Assembly: GCF_001426685.1 (NCBI RefSeq)
Contig: NZ_LMFB01000012.1
Location: forward strand, 337,979-401,978
Direction: 5' to 3'
DNA: 64,000 nt
Source of the DNA: Rhizobium sp. Root483D2
GTDB taxonomy: Bacteria; Pseudomonadota; Alphaproteobacteria; Rhizobiales; Rhizobiaceae
Numbering within the stretch: the stretch's first letter is position 1; the number at the start of each line of letters is the position of its first letter. The notes under the pieces are model-generated. The model was not told where the DNA came from. It was given only the letters and a program-made list of their open reading frames with translations, and did no database searches. Made by a program: the position numbers and the translations under genes. Shown in pieces: positions 40,179 to 50,037 of this stretch.

Positions 40179-40319
40179 AGCCGCTAGAACCGGCTGATGT
40201 GAAGCGGACCTTTAAAGAGAGACGTGCTTGCGCTGCAATCCCGACACACCCTGCAGAAATCCCGATAGCCGCTGCGCCTCGCTGCGGGCGGCGATGCGAG
40301 ATGCCGGATTGGGAAACCC

Positions 40320-41108
40320 GTGATCAATTGGCTGCGCGTCGCGCTCTGCATGACACTTCTCGTTGTTGCGACCCTTGTCATGGCTCCGGTGCAGATCCTC
40401 TTTCTCTGGCTGGACGTGCCGCAGCGCCGCACGCTGCCTCGGCTATGGCACCGCATGGCCTGCCGTCTCGTCGGCATCCGGGTGCGGGTGCATGGCACGC
40501 CGGACCCGCAGCGGCCGCTGATGCTGGTGTCGAACCATGCCAGCTGGAAGGATATCCTCGTTCTCGGTTCGATCGCCGATGTGGTGTTCGTCGCCAAGTC
40601 CGACGTCAAGGCCTGGCCGGTCTTCGGGGTGCTGGCGCGGCTGCAGGCAACCATCTTCATCGAGCGCGAGCAAAAGCGCACCACCGGCAATCAGGTCAAC
40701 GAGATCGGCAAGCGCCTGGCCGATGGCGAAATCGTCGTGCTGTTTCCTGAAGGCACGACATCGGACGGCAACCGGCTTTTGGAGATCAAGACCTCGCTGT
40801 TTGGCGCCGCCGCAGCCGCCGTGCCGCTGTCGCCGACCGGCGCGGTCCACGTCCAGCCCGTCGCCATCGCCTATACCGGTATCCACGGCATGCCGATGGG
40901 AAGATATCACCGGCCGGTCGCCGCCTGGCCGGGCGACATTCCGCTCGGGCCGCATCTGCTCGGCATCCTGCATGAGGGCGCCGTCGATGTGGATGTCATC
41001 TATGGCGAACAGATCACCTATACGGCACAGAGCAACCGCAAGGTCGTCAGCCGCCAGGTGGAAAAAAGCATCCGCGAAATGCTGGCCCTGAAGCTGCGTG
41101 GCCGCTGA
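40320..41108 (+). CDS. olsA: PlsC-family acyltransferase, probably lyso-ornithine-lipid acyltransferase OlsA
   Basis: 262-aa membrane-associated acyltransferase. An N-terminal hydrophobic helix (about residues 5-25) precedes the HX4D active site (SNHASWKDILVLGS) and the substrate motif FPEGTTSDGNRLL. The family acylates lysophosphatidic acid or lyso-ornithine lipid. Synteny (rimI before, miaB after) and resemblance to the rhizobial OlsA as I recall it favour acylation of the lyso-ornithine lipid made by OlsB, but a PlsC role cannot be excluded from the sequence. The start is GTG 40320 after a GGGAAA ribosome site. Confidence 0.8.
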   Translation: MINWLRVALCMTLLVVATLVMAPVQILFLWLDVPQRRTLPRLWHRMACRLVGIRVRVHGTPDPQRPLMLVSNHASWKDILVLGSIADVVFVAKSDVKAWPVFGVLARLQATIFIEREQKRTTGNQVNEIGKRLADGEIVVLFPEGTTSDGNRLLEIKTSLFGAAAAAVPLSPTGAVHVQPVAIAYTGIHGMPMGRYHRPVAAWPGDIPLGPHLLGILHEGAVDVDVIYGEQITYTAQSNRKVVSRQVEKSIREMLALKLRGR

Positions 41109-41200
41109 ACGGTCAAGAGATCGAGTGCTGTCGGCCCCATCGAATTCGAACGGTCTCTTGGGGCTTCAATTTTAGGCCCTGATGCTCTATGGAACCGGAC

Positions 41201-42601
41201 ATGACACAGGAAATCGCCGTTTTATCCGCAAAGCCTGACATGGCTCTCGAAAGCCCGCCGGTCCGCAAGGTCTTCGTGAAGACCTATGGCTGTCAGATGA
41301 ACGTCTATGATTCCGACCGGATGACGGATGCGCTGGCGAAAGACGGCTATGTCTCGACCGACGTCATGGAAGATGCCGATCTCGTCCTGTTGAATACCTG
41401 TCATATCCGCGAGAAAGCCGCCGAGAAGGTTTACTCGGCGCTCGGGCGGCTGCGCGACCTGAAGAAGAAAAAGGCCGGCGAAGGCCGCGAGATGATGATC
41501 GGCGTGGCCGGCTGCGTTGCGCAGGCCGAAGGCGACGAAATCCTGCGCCGCGCGCCCGCCGTCGATCTCGTCATCGGACCGCAGACCTATCACCGGCTTC
41601 CCGAAGCCTTGAAGCGCGTCCAGCGCGGCGAGCGGGTGCTGGAAACCGATTATGCGATCGAAGACAAGTTCGAGCATCTGCCGGCACCGGACAAGGCAAA
41701 GACGAAGGCAAGGGGCGTCACTGCGTTTCTCACGGTCCAGGAAGGCTGCGACAAGTTCTGCACCTTCTGCGTCGTGCCGTATACGCGCGGCTCGGAAGTC
41801 TCCCGGCCGGTCGCGCAGATCGTTGCCGAGGCGCAGAAGCTGGTGGATGCCGGCGTGCGCGAAATCACCCTGCTCGGCCAGAACGTCAATGCCTGGCATG
41901 GCGCCGGCGCCGGCGGCGAGAAGTGGGGGCTCGGCGAGCTTCTGCACCGCTTGACGCGGATCGAGGGCCTGGCCCGTCTGCGCTATACGACCAGCCATCC
42001 GCGCGACATGGATGACAGCCTGATCGAGGCCCATCGCGATCTGAAGCAGCTGATGCCCTATCTGCATCTGCCGATCCAATCCGGCTCCAACCGTATCCTG
42101 AAGGCGATGAACCGGCGCCATACAACGGCCGAATACATCGCGCTGATCGCCCGCATCAAAGCGGCAAGACCCGATCTGGCGCTGTCGGGCGATTTTATCG
42201 TCGGGTTCCCCGGCGAGACCGACGAGGATTTCGAGGACACGCTGCGCCTCGTCGAAACCGTTGGTTATGCACAGGCATTTTCGTTCAAATATTCGACCCG
42301 CCCAGGCACTCCAGGCGCCGATCTCGGCGATCAGGTGCCGGAGGACGTCAAGGCCAAGCGATTGGAAAGATTGCAGGCTTTGTTGTTGAAACAGCAAAAC
42401 GAATTTGCACAACAGTGTATCGGCAAGACCATCGACCTGCTTTTAGAGAAGCCCGGCCGGATGCCCGGACAGTTGATCGGACGTTCACCCTGGCTGCAAT
42501 CGGTGAATGTTGATGCAAACGCATCGCAAATCGGTGACATTGTTTCTGTACGAATCACTGGTGCGGGGCCTAACAGTCTGTTTGCCGAAGTGGTAAGCTG
42601 A
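41201..42601 (+). CDS. miaB: tRNA-2-methylthio-N6-dimethylallyladenosine synthase MiaB
   Basis: 466-aa radical SAM methylthiotransferase that converts i6A37 to ms2i6A37 in tRNA. The N-terminal UPF0004 domain contributes three cysteines to the auxiliary cluster (Cys31 in [14 protein letters not shown], one in [11 protein letters not shown], one in [10 protein letters not shown]). The radical SAM CxxxCxxC is in [16 protein letters not shown] and a TRAM domain closes the protein (about 395-466). ATG 41201 is preferred; ATG 41189 would add four residues. A TTG-started phoL follows after 29 bp. Confidence 0.96.
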   Translation: MTQEIAVLSAKPDMALESPPVRKVFVKTYGCQMNVYDSDRMTDALAKDGYVSTDVMEDADLVLLNTCHIREKAAEKVYSALGRLRDLKKKKAGEGREMMIGVAGCVAQAEGDEILRRAPAVDLVIGPQTYHRLPEALKRVQRGERVLETDYAIEDKFEHLPAPDKAKTKARGVTAFLTVQEGCDKFCTFCVVPYTRGSEVSRPVAQIVAEAQKLVDAGVREITLLGQNVNAWHGAGAGGEKWGLGELLHRLTRIEGLARLRYTTSHPRDMDDSLIEAHRDLKQLMPYLHLPIQSGSNRILKAMNRRHTTAEYIALIARIKAARPDLALSGDFIVGFPGETDEDFEDTLRLVETVGYAQAFSFKYSTRPGTPGADLGDQVPEDVKAKRLERLQALLLKQQNEFAQQCIGKTIDLLLEKPGRMPGQLIGRSPWLQSVNVDANASQIGDIVSVRITGAGPNSLFAEVVS

Positions 42602-42630
42602 GGGACCGCTAACTCAAGGAGCCTGACCGC

Positions 42631-43686
42631 TTGAACGGACACGAATTGGTTTCATCCTCGCCGCGCCAGTCGAAAACATCCGCGACAGACGTCAATCACT
42701 TCGTGCTCACATTTGAGAACAACCGGTTCGCCAGCGAGCTGTTTGGCCAGTTTGACCAAAATCTCAAATTGATCGAACAGCGCCTGCATATCGATGCACG
42801 GCCGCGCGGCAATTCCGTTTCGATCTCGGGTGAGGTCGTCGCCACCAATCAGGCACGCCGGGCGCTCGATTATCTCTACGGCCGCCTGCAGAACGGCAGC
42901 ACCGTCGAATCCTCCGATGTCGAAGGCGCCATCCGCATGGCGGTGGCCGCCGATGACCAGCTACAGTTGCCGACCATGGAAAAGAAAGCCAAGCTGAACC
43001 TCGCGCAGATTTCGACGCGCAAGAAGACCGTCGCGGCCCGGACGCCGACGCAGGACGCCTATATGCGCGCGCTGGAGCGGTCCGAACTGGTGTTCGGCGT
43101 CGGCCCCGCCGGCACCGGCAAGACCTATCTGGCAGTTGCGCACGCAGCACAGCTCCTGGAACGCGGCGCCGTCGATCGCATCGTGCTGTCGCGTCCGGCC
43201 GTGGAAGCGGGCGAACGCCTCGGCTTCCTGCCCGGTGATATGAAGGACAAGGTCGATCCATATCTGCGTCCGCTCTACGATGCGCTCTATGACATGATGC
43301 CGGGCGACAAGGTTGAACGGGCAATCACTGCCGGCGTCATCGAAATCGCTCCTCTCGCCTTCATGCGCGGGCGCACGCTTGCCAATGCCGCCGTCATCCT
43401 CGACGAGGCGCAGAACACCACGGCGATGCAGATGAAGATGTTCCTGACGCGTCTCGGCGAAAACGGCCGGATGATCGTCACGGGCGATCCAAGCCAGGTC
43501 GACCTGCCGCGCGGCGTCAAGTCCGGCCTTGTCGAAGCCCTGCAGATCCTGAAAGGTGTCGAAGGCGTTTCAGTCGTCCGCTTCAAGGACGTCGATGTCG
43601 TCCGCCATCCGATGGTTGCCCGGATCGTGCGCGCCTATGAGGCCACGACGGCCGTGCATGACGAAAGCGAGCAGAGCGACCGCTGA
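42631..43686 (+). CDS. phoL: PhoH-like ATPase PhoL/YbeZ
   Basis: 351-aa PhoH-family NTPase. Walker A is GPAGTGKT (residues 158-165), Walker B is AAVILDEAQNTT, and a KH-like N-terminal part precedes it. YbeZ proteins associate with YbeY in ribosomal RNA processing, and the ybeY gene follows here after 17 bp. The start is TTG 42631 with AAGGAG ten bases upstream, which decides it over internal starts. It belongs to the miaB-phoL-ybeY-corC-lnt cluster. Confidence 0.94.
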   Translation: MNGHELVSSSPRQSKTSATDVNHFVLTFENNRFASELFGQFDQNLKLIEQRLHIDARPRGNSVSISGEVVATNQARRALDYLYGRLQNGSTVESSDVEGAIRMAVAADDQLQLPTMEKKAKLNLAQISTRKKTVAARTPTQDAYMRALERSELVFGVGPAGTGKTYLAVAHAAQLLERGAVDRIVLSRPAVEAGERLGFLPGDMKDKVDPYLRPLYDALYDMMPGDKVERAITAGVIEIAPLAFMRGRTLANAAVILDEAQNTTAMQMKMFLTRLGENGRMIVTGDPSQVDLPRGVKSGLVEALQILKGVEGVSVVRFKDVDVVRHPMVARIVRAYEATTAVHDESEQSDR

Positions 43687-43703
43687 GGCGGACGCAGCAA
43701 TTC

Positions 43704-44210
43704 ATGACGAGCCTTGATATCCAGATCAGCGTCGAGGAAGGTTCATGGCCTTCCGAGACGGACCTTTTATCGCTGAGCGAACGCGTGCTTGGCGCAAGCG
43801 CCGATGTTCTCAAGCGCGCGGAAAAGCAGCCTTTTCCAAAAATGCCGCCGGAACTCTCGCTGGTTTTCACCGACGATGCTTCGATCAGAGAGATCAACGC
43901 GCAATGGCGCAGCCAGGACAAGCCGACAAACGTACTGTCATTCCCGGCCTTTCCGGTGACCCCCGGCAAGATGCCGGGGCCGATGCTCGGCGATATCATC
44001 CTTGCTTATGAGACGCTGGTGCGCGAGGCTGACGATCTCGGCAAGCCGTTCGATGAGCATCTCACCCATCTTCTGGTGCATGGATTTCTGCATCTTTTCG
44101 GCTATGATCACCTCATTGAGAGTGATGCGGAAAGAATGGAGAGCCTTGAGACTCGCATTTTGGCCGGTCTTGGTTTATCTGATCCCTATGGGGATAGTGA
44201 TCCCGTTTGA
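43704..44210 (+). CDS. ybeY: Endoribonuclease YbeY
   Basis: 168-aa zinc-dependent rRNA maturation factor involved in 16S rRNA 3'-end processing. The metal site is H3xH5xH: His126, His130 and His136 in THLLVHGFLHLFGYDH, exactly the family signature. The upstream region includes NVLSFPAF, also conserved. It is placed between phoL and corC, the order found in most proteobacteria. Confidence 0.97.
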   Translation: MTSLDIQISVEEGSWPSETDLLSLSERVLGASADVLKRAEKQPFPKMPPELSLVFTDDASIREINAQWRSQDKPTNVLSFPAFPVTPGKMPGPMLGDIILAYETLVREADDLGKPFDEHLTHLLVHGFLHLFGYDHLIESDAERMESLETRILAGLGLSDPYGDSDPV

Positions 44211-44222
44211 TAGTTTGGAACA

Positions 44223-45386
44223 ATGAGCGATTTTAGAGCGCAGCCGGCCCCGGTTGCAAGAGACGAGGCGGAAGCCTCCAGTCAGGATGAAGCGGGCAGT
44301 AGTAGCACCGCCCCGAAACCTGAGAACGGCAAGTCGGGCTCCTCCTTCTGGAGCCGTGCAGCCCGGATCTGGCGTGCGGGCAATGCCTCCAGCCTTCGTG
44401 AAGATCTCGCCGATGCGCTGATGACAGGTGGCGCCGATGGCGATACTGCCTTTTCGCCGGCCGAACGCGCCATGCTCAACAATATCCTGCGTTTCCGCGA
44501 AGTCCGCGTCGAGGACGTCATGGTTCCGCGTGCCGATATCGAGGCCGTGGATCTCAGCATCACCATTGCCGAGCTGATGGTGATTTTCGAGGAATCCGGC
44601 CGCTCGCGCATGCCGGTCTACAGCGAAAGCCTCGATGATCCCCGCGGCATGGTCCATATCCGCGACCTGCTGTCCTATGTGACCAAGCAGGCTCGCAACA
44701 AGCGGCGCAATGGCAGCCGTTCGACGGCAACTGCGACGGCGATTACGGCGGAAAAGCCGGAAAAGCCGGTGCGCCAGCCCAAGCCCGGCTTCGATCTCGG
44801 CCGTATCGATCTGTCCAAGACGGTTGAAGAGGCCGGCATCATCCGGCAGGTCCTGTTCGTGCCGCCGTCCATGCATGCCTCCGACCTGATGCAGCGCATG
44901 CAGGCCGCCCGTATCCAGATGGCCCTGGTAATCGACGAATATGGCGGGACCGATGGCCTCGCCTCGCTGGAAGATATCGTTGAAATGGTCGTCGGCGATA
45001 TCGAAGACGAGCATGACGATGAAGAAGTGATGTTCGCCAAAACCTCGGATGACGTATTTGTCGCCGATGCTCGCGTCGAACTGGAAGAGATTGCCGCTGC
45101 GATCGGGCCGGATTTCGACGTGCGCGAGCAGCTCGAAGATGTCGATACGCTGGGTGGCCTGGTCTTTGCCGCGCTCGGCCGTATTCCCGCCCGTGGCGAG
45201 GTGGTTCAGGCCATTCCCGGCTTTGAATTCCAGGTGCTGGATGCCGATCCGCGCCGCGTGAAGCGCGTGCGGATCGTCCGCAAGCGCCCGCCGGCCCGCC
45301 GCCGTCCAGTAAAGGGCGAAGAGGATCTGCCATTCGAGGCAACGCCAATCGCCCAGCCGGAGACCTCGCTGCGCGAAACGGGATAA
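44223..45386 (+). CDS. CorC/HlyC-family protein with CBS domain pair
   Basis: 387-aa cytoplasmic protein. After a disordered N-terminus (about 1-75), a CBS pair (about 90-270) opens with VEDVMVPRADIEAVD and has an unusually long Ala/Lys-rich linker (ARNKRRNGSRSTATATAI) between the CBS units. A transporter-associated C-terminal domain (FEFQVLDADPRRVKRVRI) follows. Members were called hemolysin C or TlyC and are linked to Mg/Co efflux. There is no DUF21 membrane domain. It lies 12 bp after ybeY and leads to lnt. Confidence 0.9.
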   Translation: MSDFRAQPAPVARDEAEASSQDEAGSSSTAPKPENGKSGSSFWSRAARIWRAGNASSLREDLADALMTGGADGDTAFSPAERAMLNNILRFREVRVEDVMVPRADIEAVDLSITIAELMVIFEESGRSRMPVYSESLDDPRGMVHIRDLLSYVTKQARNKRRNGSRSTATATAITAEKPEKPVRQPKPGFDLGRIDLSKTVEEAGIIRQVLFVPPSMHASDLMQRMQAARIQMALVIDEYGGTDGLASLEDIVEMVVGDIEDEHDDEEVMFAKTSDDVFVADARVELEEIAAAIGPDFDVREQLEDVDTLGGLVFAALGRIPARGEVVQAIPGFEFQVLDADPRRVKRVRIVRKRPPARRRPVKGEEDLPFEATPIAQPETSLRETG

Positions 45387-45545
45387 CCCCCCCGCCAGAA
45401 CCGCCAAAACGGCGTTTCCGGGCACGACAAGCCGCCGCTTTTTTGGAACACTGCCCCCGGTTGATTCGGGGTGAACGGTTGCTGCGCGATTCGATCGGCC
45501 GCGCGGATAACCCGTGTGGCGGCTTGCGCCGATTGGGGGATGGGA

Positions 45546-47135
45546 ATGGAGTGGCTTGCGGGCAGGATCATGCTGTTGTCGGGCGCCCGTCGGGCGCTTG
45601 TCGCTTTTGTTGCCGGTCTGGTCGCCGTTTTCGCTCTGCCTCCCTTTGGCATTTTTGCAGCGCCGTTCCTCTCGTTGCCCATTCTCGTCTGGCTGATCGA
45701 CGGTGCCTCGGGCAATCCCGACCACGGGTTCGTCCGGCGCAGTTTTCCGGCATTCTGGATCGGCTGGTGTTTCGGCTTCGGCTATTTTCTGGGCGGGCTC
45801 TGGTGGCTGGGCAATGCGCTTCTTGTCGAGGCCGATGAGTTTGCCTGGGCCGTGCCGCTGGCGGTGATCGGGGTGCCGGCGTTTCTGGCCTTCTTCTATG
45901 CGTTCGCTACGGCCGTCGCCCGCATCCTTTGGACTGACGGTATGGGCCGGATCGCAGCGCTCGCCTTTGCGTTCGGCGTGTTTGAATGGCTGCGCAGCTT
46001 CGTTTTGACCGGTTTTCCCTGGAATGCCATCGGTTACGCTGCCATGCCGATTCCGCTGATGATGCAGTCGGCGTCCATGATCGGCCTTGCCGGCGTCAAT
46101 ATGCTGGCTGTCTTCGTCTTTGCAGCGCCGGCACTCATCGGCACACGCAAGGGGCTGAGCCTTGGGTTGGGCCTTGCCGTGCTCCTGGTCGCCGCCCATT
46201 TCGGCTACGGCTATTACCGGCTGGAACAGCCACTGCCGCCACCGGCCGATCCAGCCCTGACGATCCGGCTTGTTCAGCCCTTGATCGATCAATCGCAGAA
46301 AATCGACGACGCCGAGCGCATGGCGATCTTTGAAGAGCATCTGGCGCTGACGCAGGCACCATCCGCCGATGGCGGCAAGCGTCCGGATATTGTCGTCTGG
46401 CCGGAAACCGCCGTGCCGTTCATCCTGACCGAAAATCCGGATGCGCTGCTGCGAATTTCCGATGTGCTGCAGGATGGCCAGCTTTTGATCACCGGCGCGG
46501 TGCGGGCCGAAGCCAGCGGTGCCGGCCAGCCGCCGCGCTATTACAATTCGATTTACGTCATCGACGACCGCGGCCAGATCGTCGGCGCGGCCGATAAGGT
46601 CCATCTGGTCCCGTTTGGGGAATATCTGCCGCTGGAAAGCCTACTGTCGGCGGCGGGTCTCGACACGGTCGCCATGCCCGGCGGTTTTTCGGCTGCGGCA
46701 ACGCGGACGCTGTTGACACTGCCAGGCGGCAGGACGTTTTATCCGCTGATCTGCTATGAGGCTATTTTTCCTCAGGAAATCGGCCGCGAGGCATCTCAGG
46801 CCGATGCCTTGCTCAATCTCACAAACGACGCCTGGTTCGACAATACGCCCGGCCCCTATCAGCATTTTCAACAGGCGCGGGTTCGCTCCGTGGAAACGGG
46901 TCTGCCGCTCATCCGCGATGCCAATACCGGGATATCCGCTGTCATCAATGGCAGGGGAGAGATCGTCACCGGGTTCCCCTTCGGAACCAAGGGCTTCGTG
47001 GACACACTTTTGCCGGGAAAGTTTGATTTGCTAATGAGCCACGAGCAGCAGGAAAGGAACGCAATCCTGATTGGGTGCCTCCTGCTCGGTTTAGCACTTA
47101 TTTCCCGTGCAAGTTTTATTCTGCGAGAGAATTGA
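45546..47135 (+). CDS. lnt: Apolipoprotein N-acyltransferase
   Basis: 529-aa inner-membrane enzyme that adds the third acyl chain to lipoproteins. About six transmembrane helices at the N-terminus precede the nitrilase domain, whose catalytic triad is seen as Glu in VVWPETAVPF, Lys in ADKVHLVPFGEYLP and Cys in FYPLICYEAIFP. The start is set at ATG 45546 (MEWLAGRIMLL) with GGGGGA upstream; an ATG six bases earlier is possible. It completes lipoprotein maturation begun by Lgt and LspA. Confidence 0.95.
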   Translation: MEWLAGRIMLLSGARRALVAFVAGLVAVFALPPFGIFAAPFLSLPILVWLIDGASGNPDHGFVRRSFPAFWIGWCFGFGYFLGGLWWLGNALLVEADEFAWAVPLAVIGVPAFLAFFYAFATAVARILWTDGMGRIAALAFAFGVFEWLRSFVLTGFPWNAIGYAAMPIPLMMQSASMIGLAGVNMLAVFVFAAPALIGTRKGLSLGLGLAVLLVAAHFGYGYYRLEQPLPPPADPALTIRLVQPLIDQSQKIDDAERMAIFEEHLALTQAPSADGGKRPDIVVWPETAVPFILTENPDALLRISDVLQDGQLLITGAVRAEASGAGQPPRYYNSIYVIDDRGQIVGAADKVHLVPFGEYLPLESLLSAAGLDTVAMPGGFSAAATRTLLTLPGGRTFYPLICYEAIFPQEIGREASQADALLNLTNDAWFDNTPGPYQHFQQARVRSVETGLPLIRDANTGISAVINGRGEIVTGFPFGTKGFVDTLLPGKFDLLMSHEQQERNAILIGCLLLGLALISRASFILREN

Positions 47136-47208
47136 CCAAAAACCCCTAAAATTGCATAGTGGCACTCACCATCGATCTTCACCTATGTTCGGGGGGTTTC
47201 CGCCCCGG

Positions 47209-47228
47209 CTACACATCGTGACGTGTAG
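47209..47228. promoter_or_regulatory. Imperfect palindrome upstream of the XRE regulator
   Basis: CTACAC (47209-47214) and GTGTAG (47223-47228) are perfect complements around an 8-bp centre, and 16 of 20 positions are symmetric. It lies 64 bp before the regulator ATG and is a plausible autoregulatory operator. Confidence 0.4.
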
Positions 47229-47291
47229 TCTGCTCTCGGCAAGTGTCCAGGTTATGGGAGCAACTGAAACTTCGCTTATTAGGAAACCGTT

Positions 47292-47711
47292 ATGATAGAG
47301 AACAAGAAGAAGCCGAACCCTATCGACATTCATGTCGGTAGCAGGATCCGCCTTCGCCGTACCATGCTGGGCATGAGCCAGGAGAAACTCGGAGAGAGCC
47401 TCGGGATCACCTTCCAGCAGATTCAAAAATATGAAAAAGGCACGAACCGTGTCGGCGCCAGCCGTCTTCAGAACATTTCAAGCATCTTGAATGTTCCGGT
47501 CTCTTTCTTTTTCGAAGATGCACCGGGCGATTCGTCAACCGGTCCGTCTGGAATGGCCGAAGCCTCAAGCTCCAACTACGTGGTCGATTTCCTGTCGTCC
47601 TCGGAAGGGCTTCAGCTGAACCGCGCCTTCGTCAAGATCGGCGATCCCAAGGTACGCCGCAAGCTGGTGGATCTCGTCAAGGCCCTGGCAGCGGAAGCAG
47701 AAGCCGAATAA
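47292..47711 (+). CDS. XRE-family transcriptional regulator
   Basis: 139-aa DNA-binding protein. The helix-turn-helix is within HVGSRIRLRRTMLGMSQEKL and GITFQQIQKYEKGTNRVGA (about residues 14-60), followed by NVPVSFFFEDAPG and a C-terminal alpha-helical region ending in an acidic, Ala-rich tail. This gene is regularly found between lnt and metK in rhizobia. Its targets are not known to me. A terminator follows, separating it from metK. Confidence 0.9.
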   Translation: MIENKKKPNPIDIHVGSRIRLRRTMLGMSQEKLGESLGITFQQIQKYEKGTNRVGASRLQNISSILNVPVSFFFEDAPGDSSTGPSGMAEASSSNYVVDFLSSSEGLQLNRAFVKIGDPKVRRKLVDLVKALAAEAEAE

Positions 47712-47736
47712 TAGGCTGCTGCAATCCATAGATGAA

Positions 47737-47765
47737 AAAAAGCGGCCGGACAGTGCCGCTTTTTT
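47737..47765. terminator. Terminator after the XRE regulator (bidirectional type)
   Basis: AAAAGCGGC pairs with GCCGCTTTT around an 8-nt loop and is followed by a T run to 47765; a matching A run precedes it. It lies 25 bp past the stop of the regulator gene. Confidence 0.88.
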
Positions 47766-47961
47766 TGTGCCCGGATTCCGGGGGTCACCTTGACCTCACG
47801 CTCTTCAAATTGCTGAAATGCGGCTTTTAAGCATCAAAAGCCCGGAAAACTGTTCCTCCATTACCCATATAAAGATATATTTATGTCCTTGTGTGCTTGT
47901 CATTTCCTTGCAAAATCACTAACACGGTTGAAGCAGTTTTTTCTTTGAGGGGACTTCCCGC

Positions 47962-49242
47962 ATGCGCGCTAACTACCTGTTTACGAGTGAATCCGTGGCA
48001 GAAGGTCATCCGGACAAAGTCTGTGACCGGATTTCCGATGAAATTGTTGACCTTGTGTATCGTGAAGCCGCCAAGACCGGGGTTGATCCCTGGGGAGTTC
48101 GCATCGCCTGCGAGACGTTGGCAACCACCAACCGCGTGGTGATCGCCGGCGAAGTCCGGGTGCCGGACACGCTTTTGAAGAAAGACAAGGACGGCAACGT
48201 CCTGAAAGATGCCGCCGGACATCCGGTCATCAACCCGGCCAAGTTCAAGGCTGCCGCCCGCAAGGCCATCCGCGAAATCGGTTATGAACAGGCAGGCTTC
48301 CACTGGAAGACCGCCAAGATCGACGTTCTGTTGCATCCGCAGTCGGCCGACATCGCCCAAGGCGTTGACAATGCCGCCGATAAGCAGGGCGACGAAGGCG
48401 CTGGCGACCAGGGCATCATGTTCGGTTACGCCTGCAAGGAAACCGCAGAATTGATGCCGGCGCCGATCTATTATTCGCACCGCATTCTCGATCTGCTTGC
48501 CACGGCCCGCAAGAAGGGCGGCGGCGACGCCGGCCGCCTGGGTCCTGACGCCAAGAGCCAGGTCACGGTCCGTTATATCGACGGCAAGCCGGCGGAAGTG
48601 ACCTCGATCGTTCTGTCGACCCAGCATCTCGATGAAAGCTGGGATTCGGCCAAGGTTCGCAGCGTCGTCGAGCCCTATATCCGCGAAGCGCTGCATGACA
48701 TCGCGATTGCCGATGACTGCAACTGGTACATCAACCCGACCGGCAAGTTCGTGATCGGCGGGCCGGATGGTGATGCGGGCCTGACCGGCCGCAAGATCAT
48801 TGTCGATACCTATGGTGGCGCAGCCCCGCATGGCGGCGGCGCATTCTCTGGCAAGGACACGACCAAGGTTGACCGTTCCGCAGCCTATGCGGCACGCTAC
48901 CTCGCCAAGAACGTCGTTGCCGCCGGTCTGGCAGACCGCTGCACGATCCAGATCGCCTATGCGATCGGTGTCGCACAGCCTTTGTCGATCTATGTCGATC
49001 TGCATGGCACCGGCAAGGTAACGGAAGACCAGGTCGAAGCTGCGATCCGCAAGACGATGGATCTGTCCCCGTCGGGCATCCGGCGTCATCTGGACCTCAA
49101 CAAGCCGATCTATGCCAAGACCTCGGCCTATGGTCATTTCGGCCGCAAAGCCGGCCGCGACGGCTCCTTCTCCTGGGAAAAGCTTGATCTCGTCAAGCCA
49201 CTCAAGGATGCGTTGAAGGACGAAGCCCTGAAGGCCGCCTGA
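47962..49242 (+). CDS. metK: S-adenosylmethionine synthetase
   Basis: 426-aa enzyme making SAM from ATP and methionine. Signatures: [16 protein letters not shown] in the N-terminal domain, [12 protein letters not shown] (signature 1), and [19 protein letters not shown] (signature 2, with the P-loop-like region). The protein is about 40 residues longer than the E. coli enzyme, as usual in rhizobia. The 196 bp upstream are AT-rich near 47870 and show no SAM-II riboswitch core. A terminator follows before trmB. SAM feeds the several methyltransferases and radical SAM enzymes in this window. Confidence 0.97.
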   Translation: MRANYLFTSESVAEGHPDKVCDRISDEIVDLVYREAAKTGVDPWGVRIACETLATTNRVVIAGEVRVPDTLLKKDKDGNVLKDAAGHPVINPAKFKAAARKAIREIGYEQAGFHWKTAKIDVLLHPQSADIAQGVDNAADKQGDEGAGDQGIMFGYACKETAELMPAPIYYSHRILDLLATARKKGGGDAGRLGPDAKSQVTVRYIDGKPAEVTSIVLSTQHLDESWDSAKVRSVVEPYIREALHDIAIADDCNWYINPTGKFVIGGPDGDAGLTGRKIIVDTYGGAAPHGGGAFSGKDTTKVDRSAAYAARYLAKNVVAAGLADRCTIQIAYAIGVAQPLSIYVDLHGTGKVTEDQVEAAIRKTMDLSPSGIRRHLDLNKPIYAKTSAYGHFGRKAGRDGSFSWEKLDLVKPLKDALKDEALKAA

Positions 49243-49275
49243 TCCGGCTCTTTACGGACCTGCCGATAAAACTGT

Positions 49276-49310
49276 AAAGCGGATGTTTCCTGACGGAGAC
49301 GTCCGCTTTT
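49276..49310 (+). terminator. Terminator between metK and trmB
   Basis: AAAGCGGA (49276-49283) pairs with TCCGCTTT (49302-49309), with further partial pairing of GTTTCC and GGAGAC inside, followed by TTTTAT. It ends just 18 bp before the trmB ATG, so trmB expression may depend on read-through or its own promoter. Confidence 0.7.
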
Positions 49311-49328
49311 ATCGTGAAAGACATTGCC

Positions 49329-50027
49329 ATGACTGACCAGCATCGCAGCCGTTCGACCGAAGCCTTCTTCGGCCGCCGCAAGGGCAAGCCATTGCGCGCG
49401 CTGCAGGCGACGCATCTCGAAACCGTGCTTCCCTTGCTGCGGCTTGATCTGGCATCGCCAGCACCGGACGACGTGAAGACGCTGTTTCGCAATCCGGTTG
49501 GCCGCGTGCGGCTGGAAATCGGCTTTGGCGGCGGCGAGCACCTGATCCACCGCGCGGCCGAAGACGCAGAGACCGGCTTTATCGGCGTCGAGCCCTTCGT
49601 CAATTCGATGGCTAAGCTGGTGGGATATATCGAGGAGCGCGGTGTCGAAAACATCCGCCTGCATGATGACGACGCGACGCAGGTTCTGGACTGGCTACCC
49701 GAAAACGCGATCGACCAGATCGATCTTCTCTATCCCGACCCCTGGCCGAAGCGGAAGCACTGGAAACGCCGCTTCGTCTCCCCGGTCAATCTCGACCGGT
49801 TCGCGCGCGTTTTGAAGCCCGGCGGCATCTTCTGCTTCGCCTCCGATATCGATAGCTATGTCAACTGGACGCTGTCGCATTGCCACGACCACCCGTCATT
49901 TAACTGGACGGCCGAAAATGCCAGTGACTGGCTGACGCCCTATGCCGGCTGGCCGAGCACGCGCTATGAGGCCAAGGCACGCCGGGAAGGCCGCAAGTCC
50001 GCCTATCTGACATTCCGGCGGCTCTAA
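49329..50027 (+). CDS. trmB: tRNA (guanine-N7-)-methyltransferase TrmB
   Basis: 232-aa enzyme methylating G46 of tRNA. The SAM motif is [19 protein letters not shown] and the catalytic segment is [18 protein letters not shown], both diagnostic. ATG 49329 ([17 protein letters not shown]) fits the rhizobial N-terminus better than an upstream in-frame start at 49314, which lies against the terminator. It is convergent with the quinone oxidoreductase gene 10 bp away. Confidence 0.95.
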   Translation: MTDQHRSRSTEAFFGRRKGKPLRALQATHLETVLPLLRLDLASPAPDDVKTLFRNPVGRVRLEIGFGGGEHLIHRAAEDAETGFIGVEPFVNSMAKLVGYIEERGVENIRLHDDDATQVLDWLPENAIDQIDLLYPDPWPKRKHWKRRFVSPVNLDRFARVLKPGGIFCFASDIDSYVNWTLSHCHDHPSFNWTAENASDWLTPYAGWPSTRYEAKARREGRKSAYLTFRRL

Positions 50028-50037
50028 CACTCAACAG

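Noticed and set aside
47766..47961. SAM riboswitch in the metK leader
   Set aside because: I could not find the SAM-II core or another known SAM-binding motif; only AT-rich promoter-like sequence is seen. A covariance-model search would settle it.
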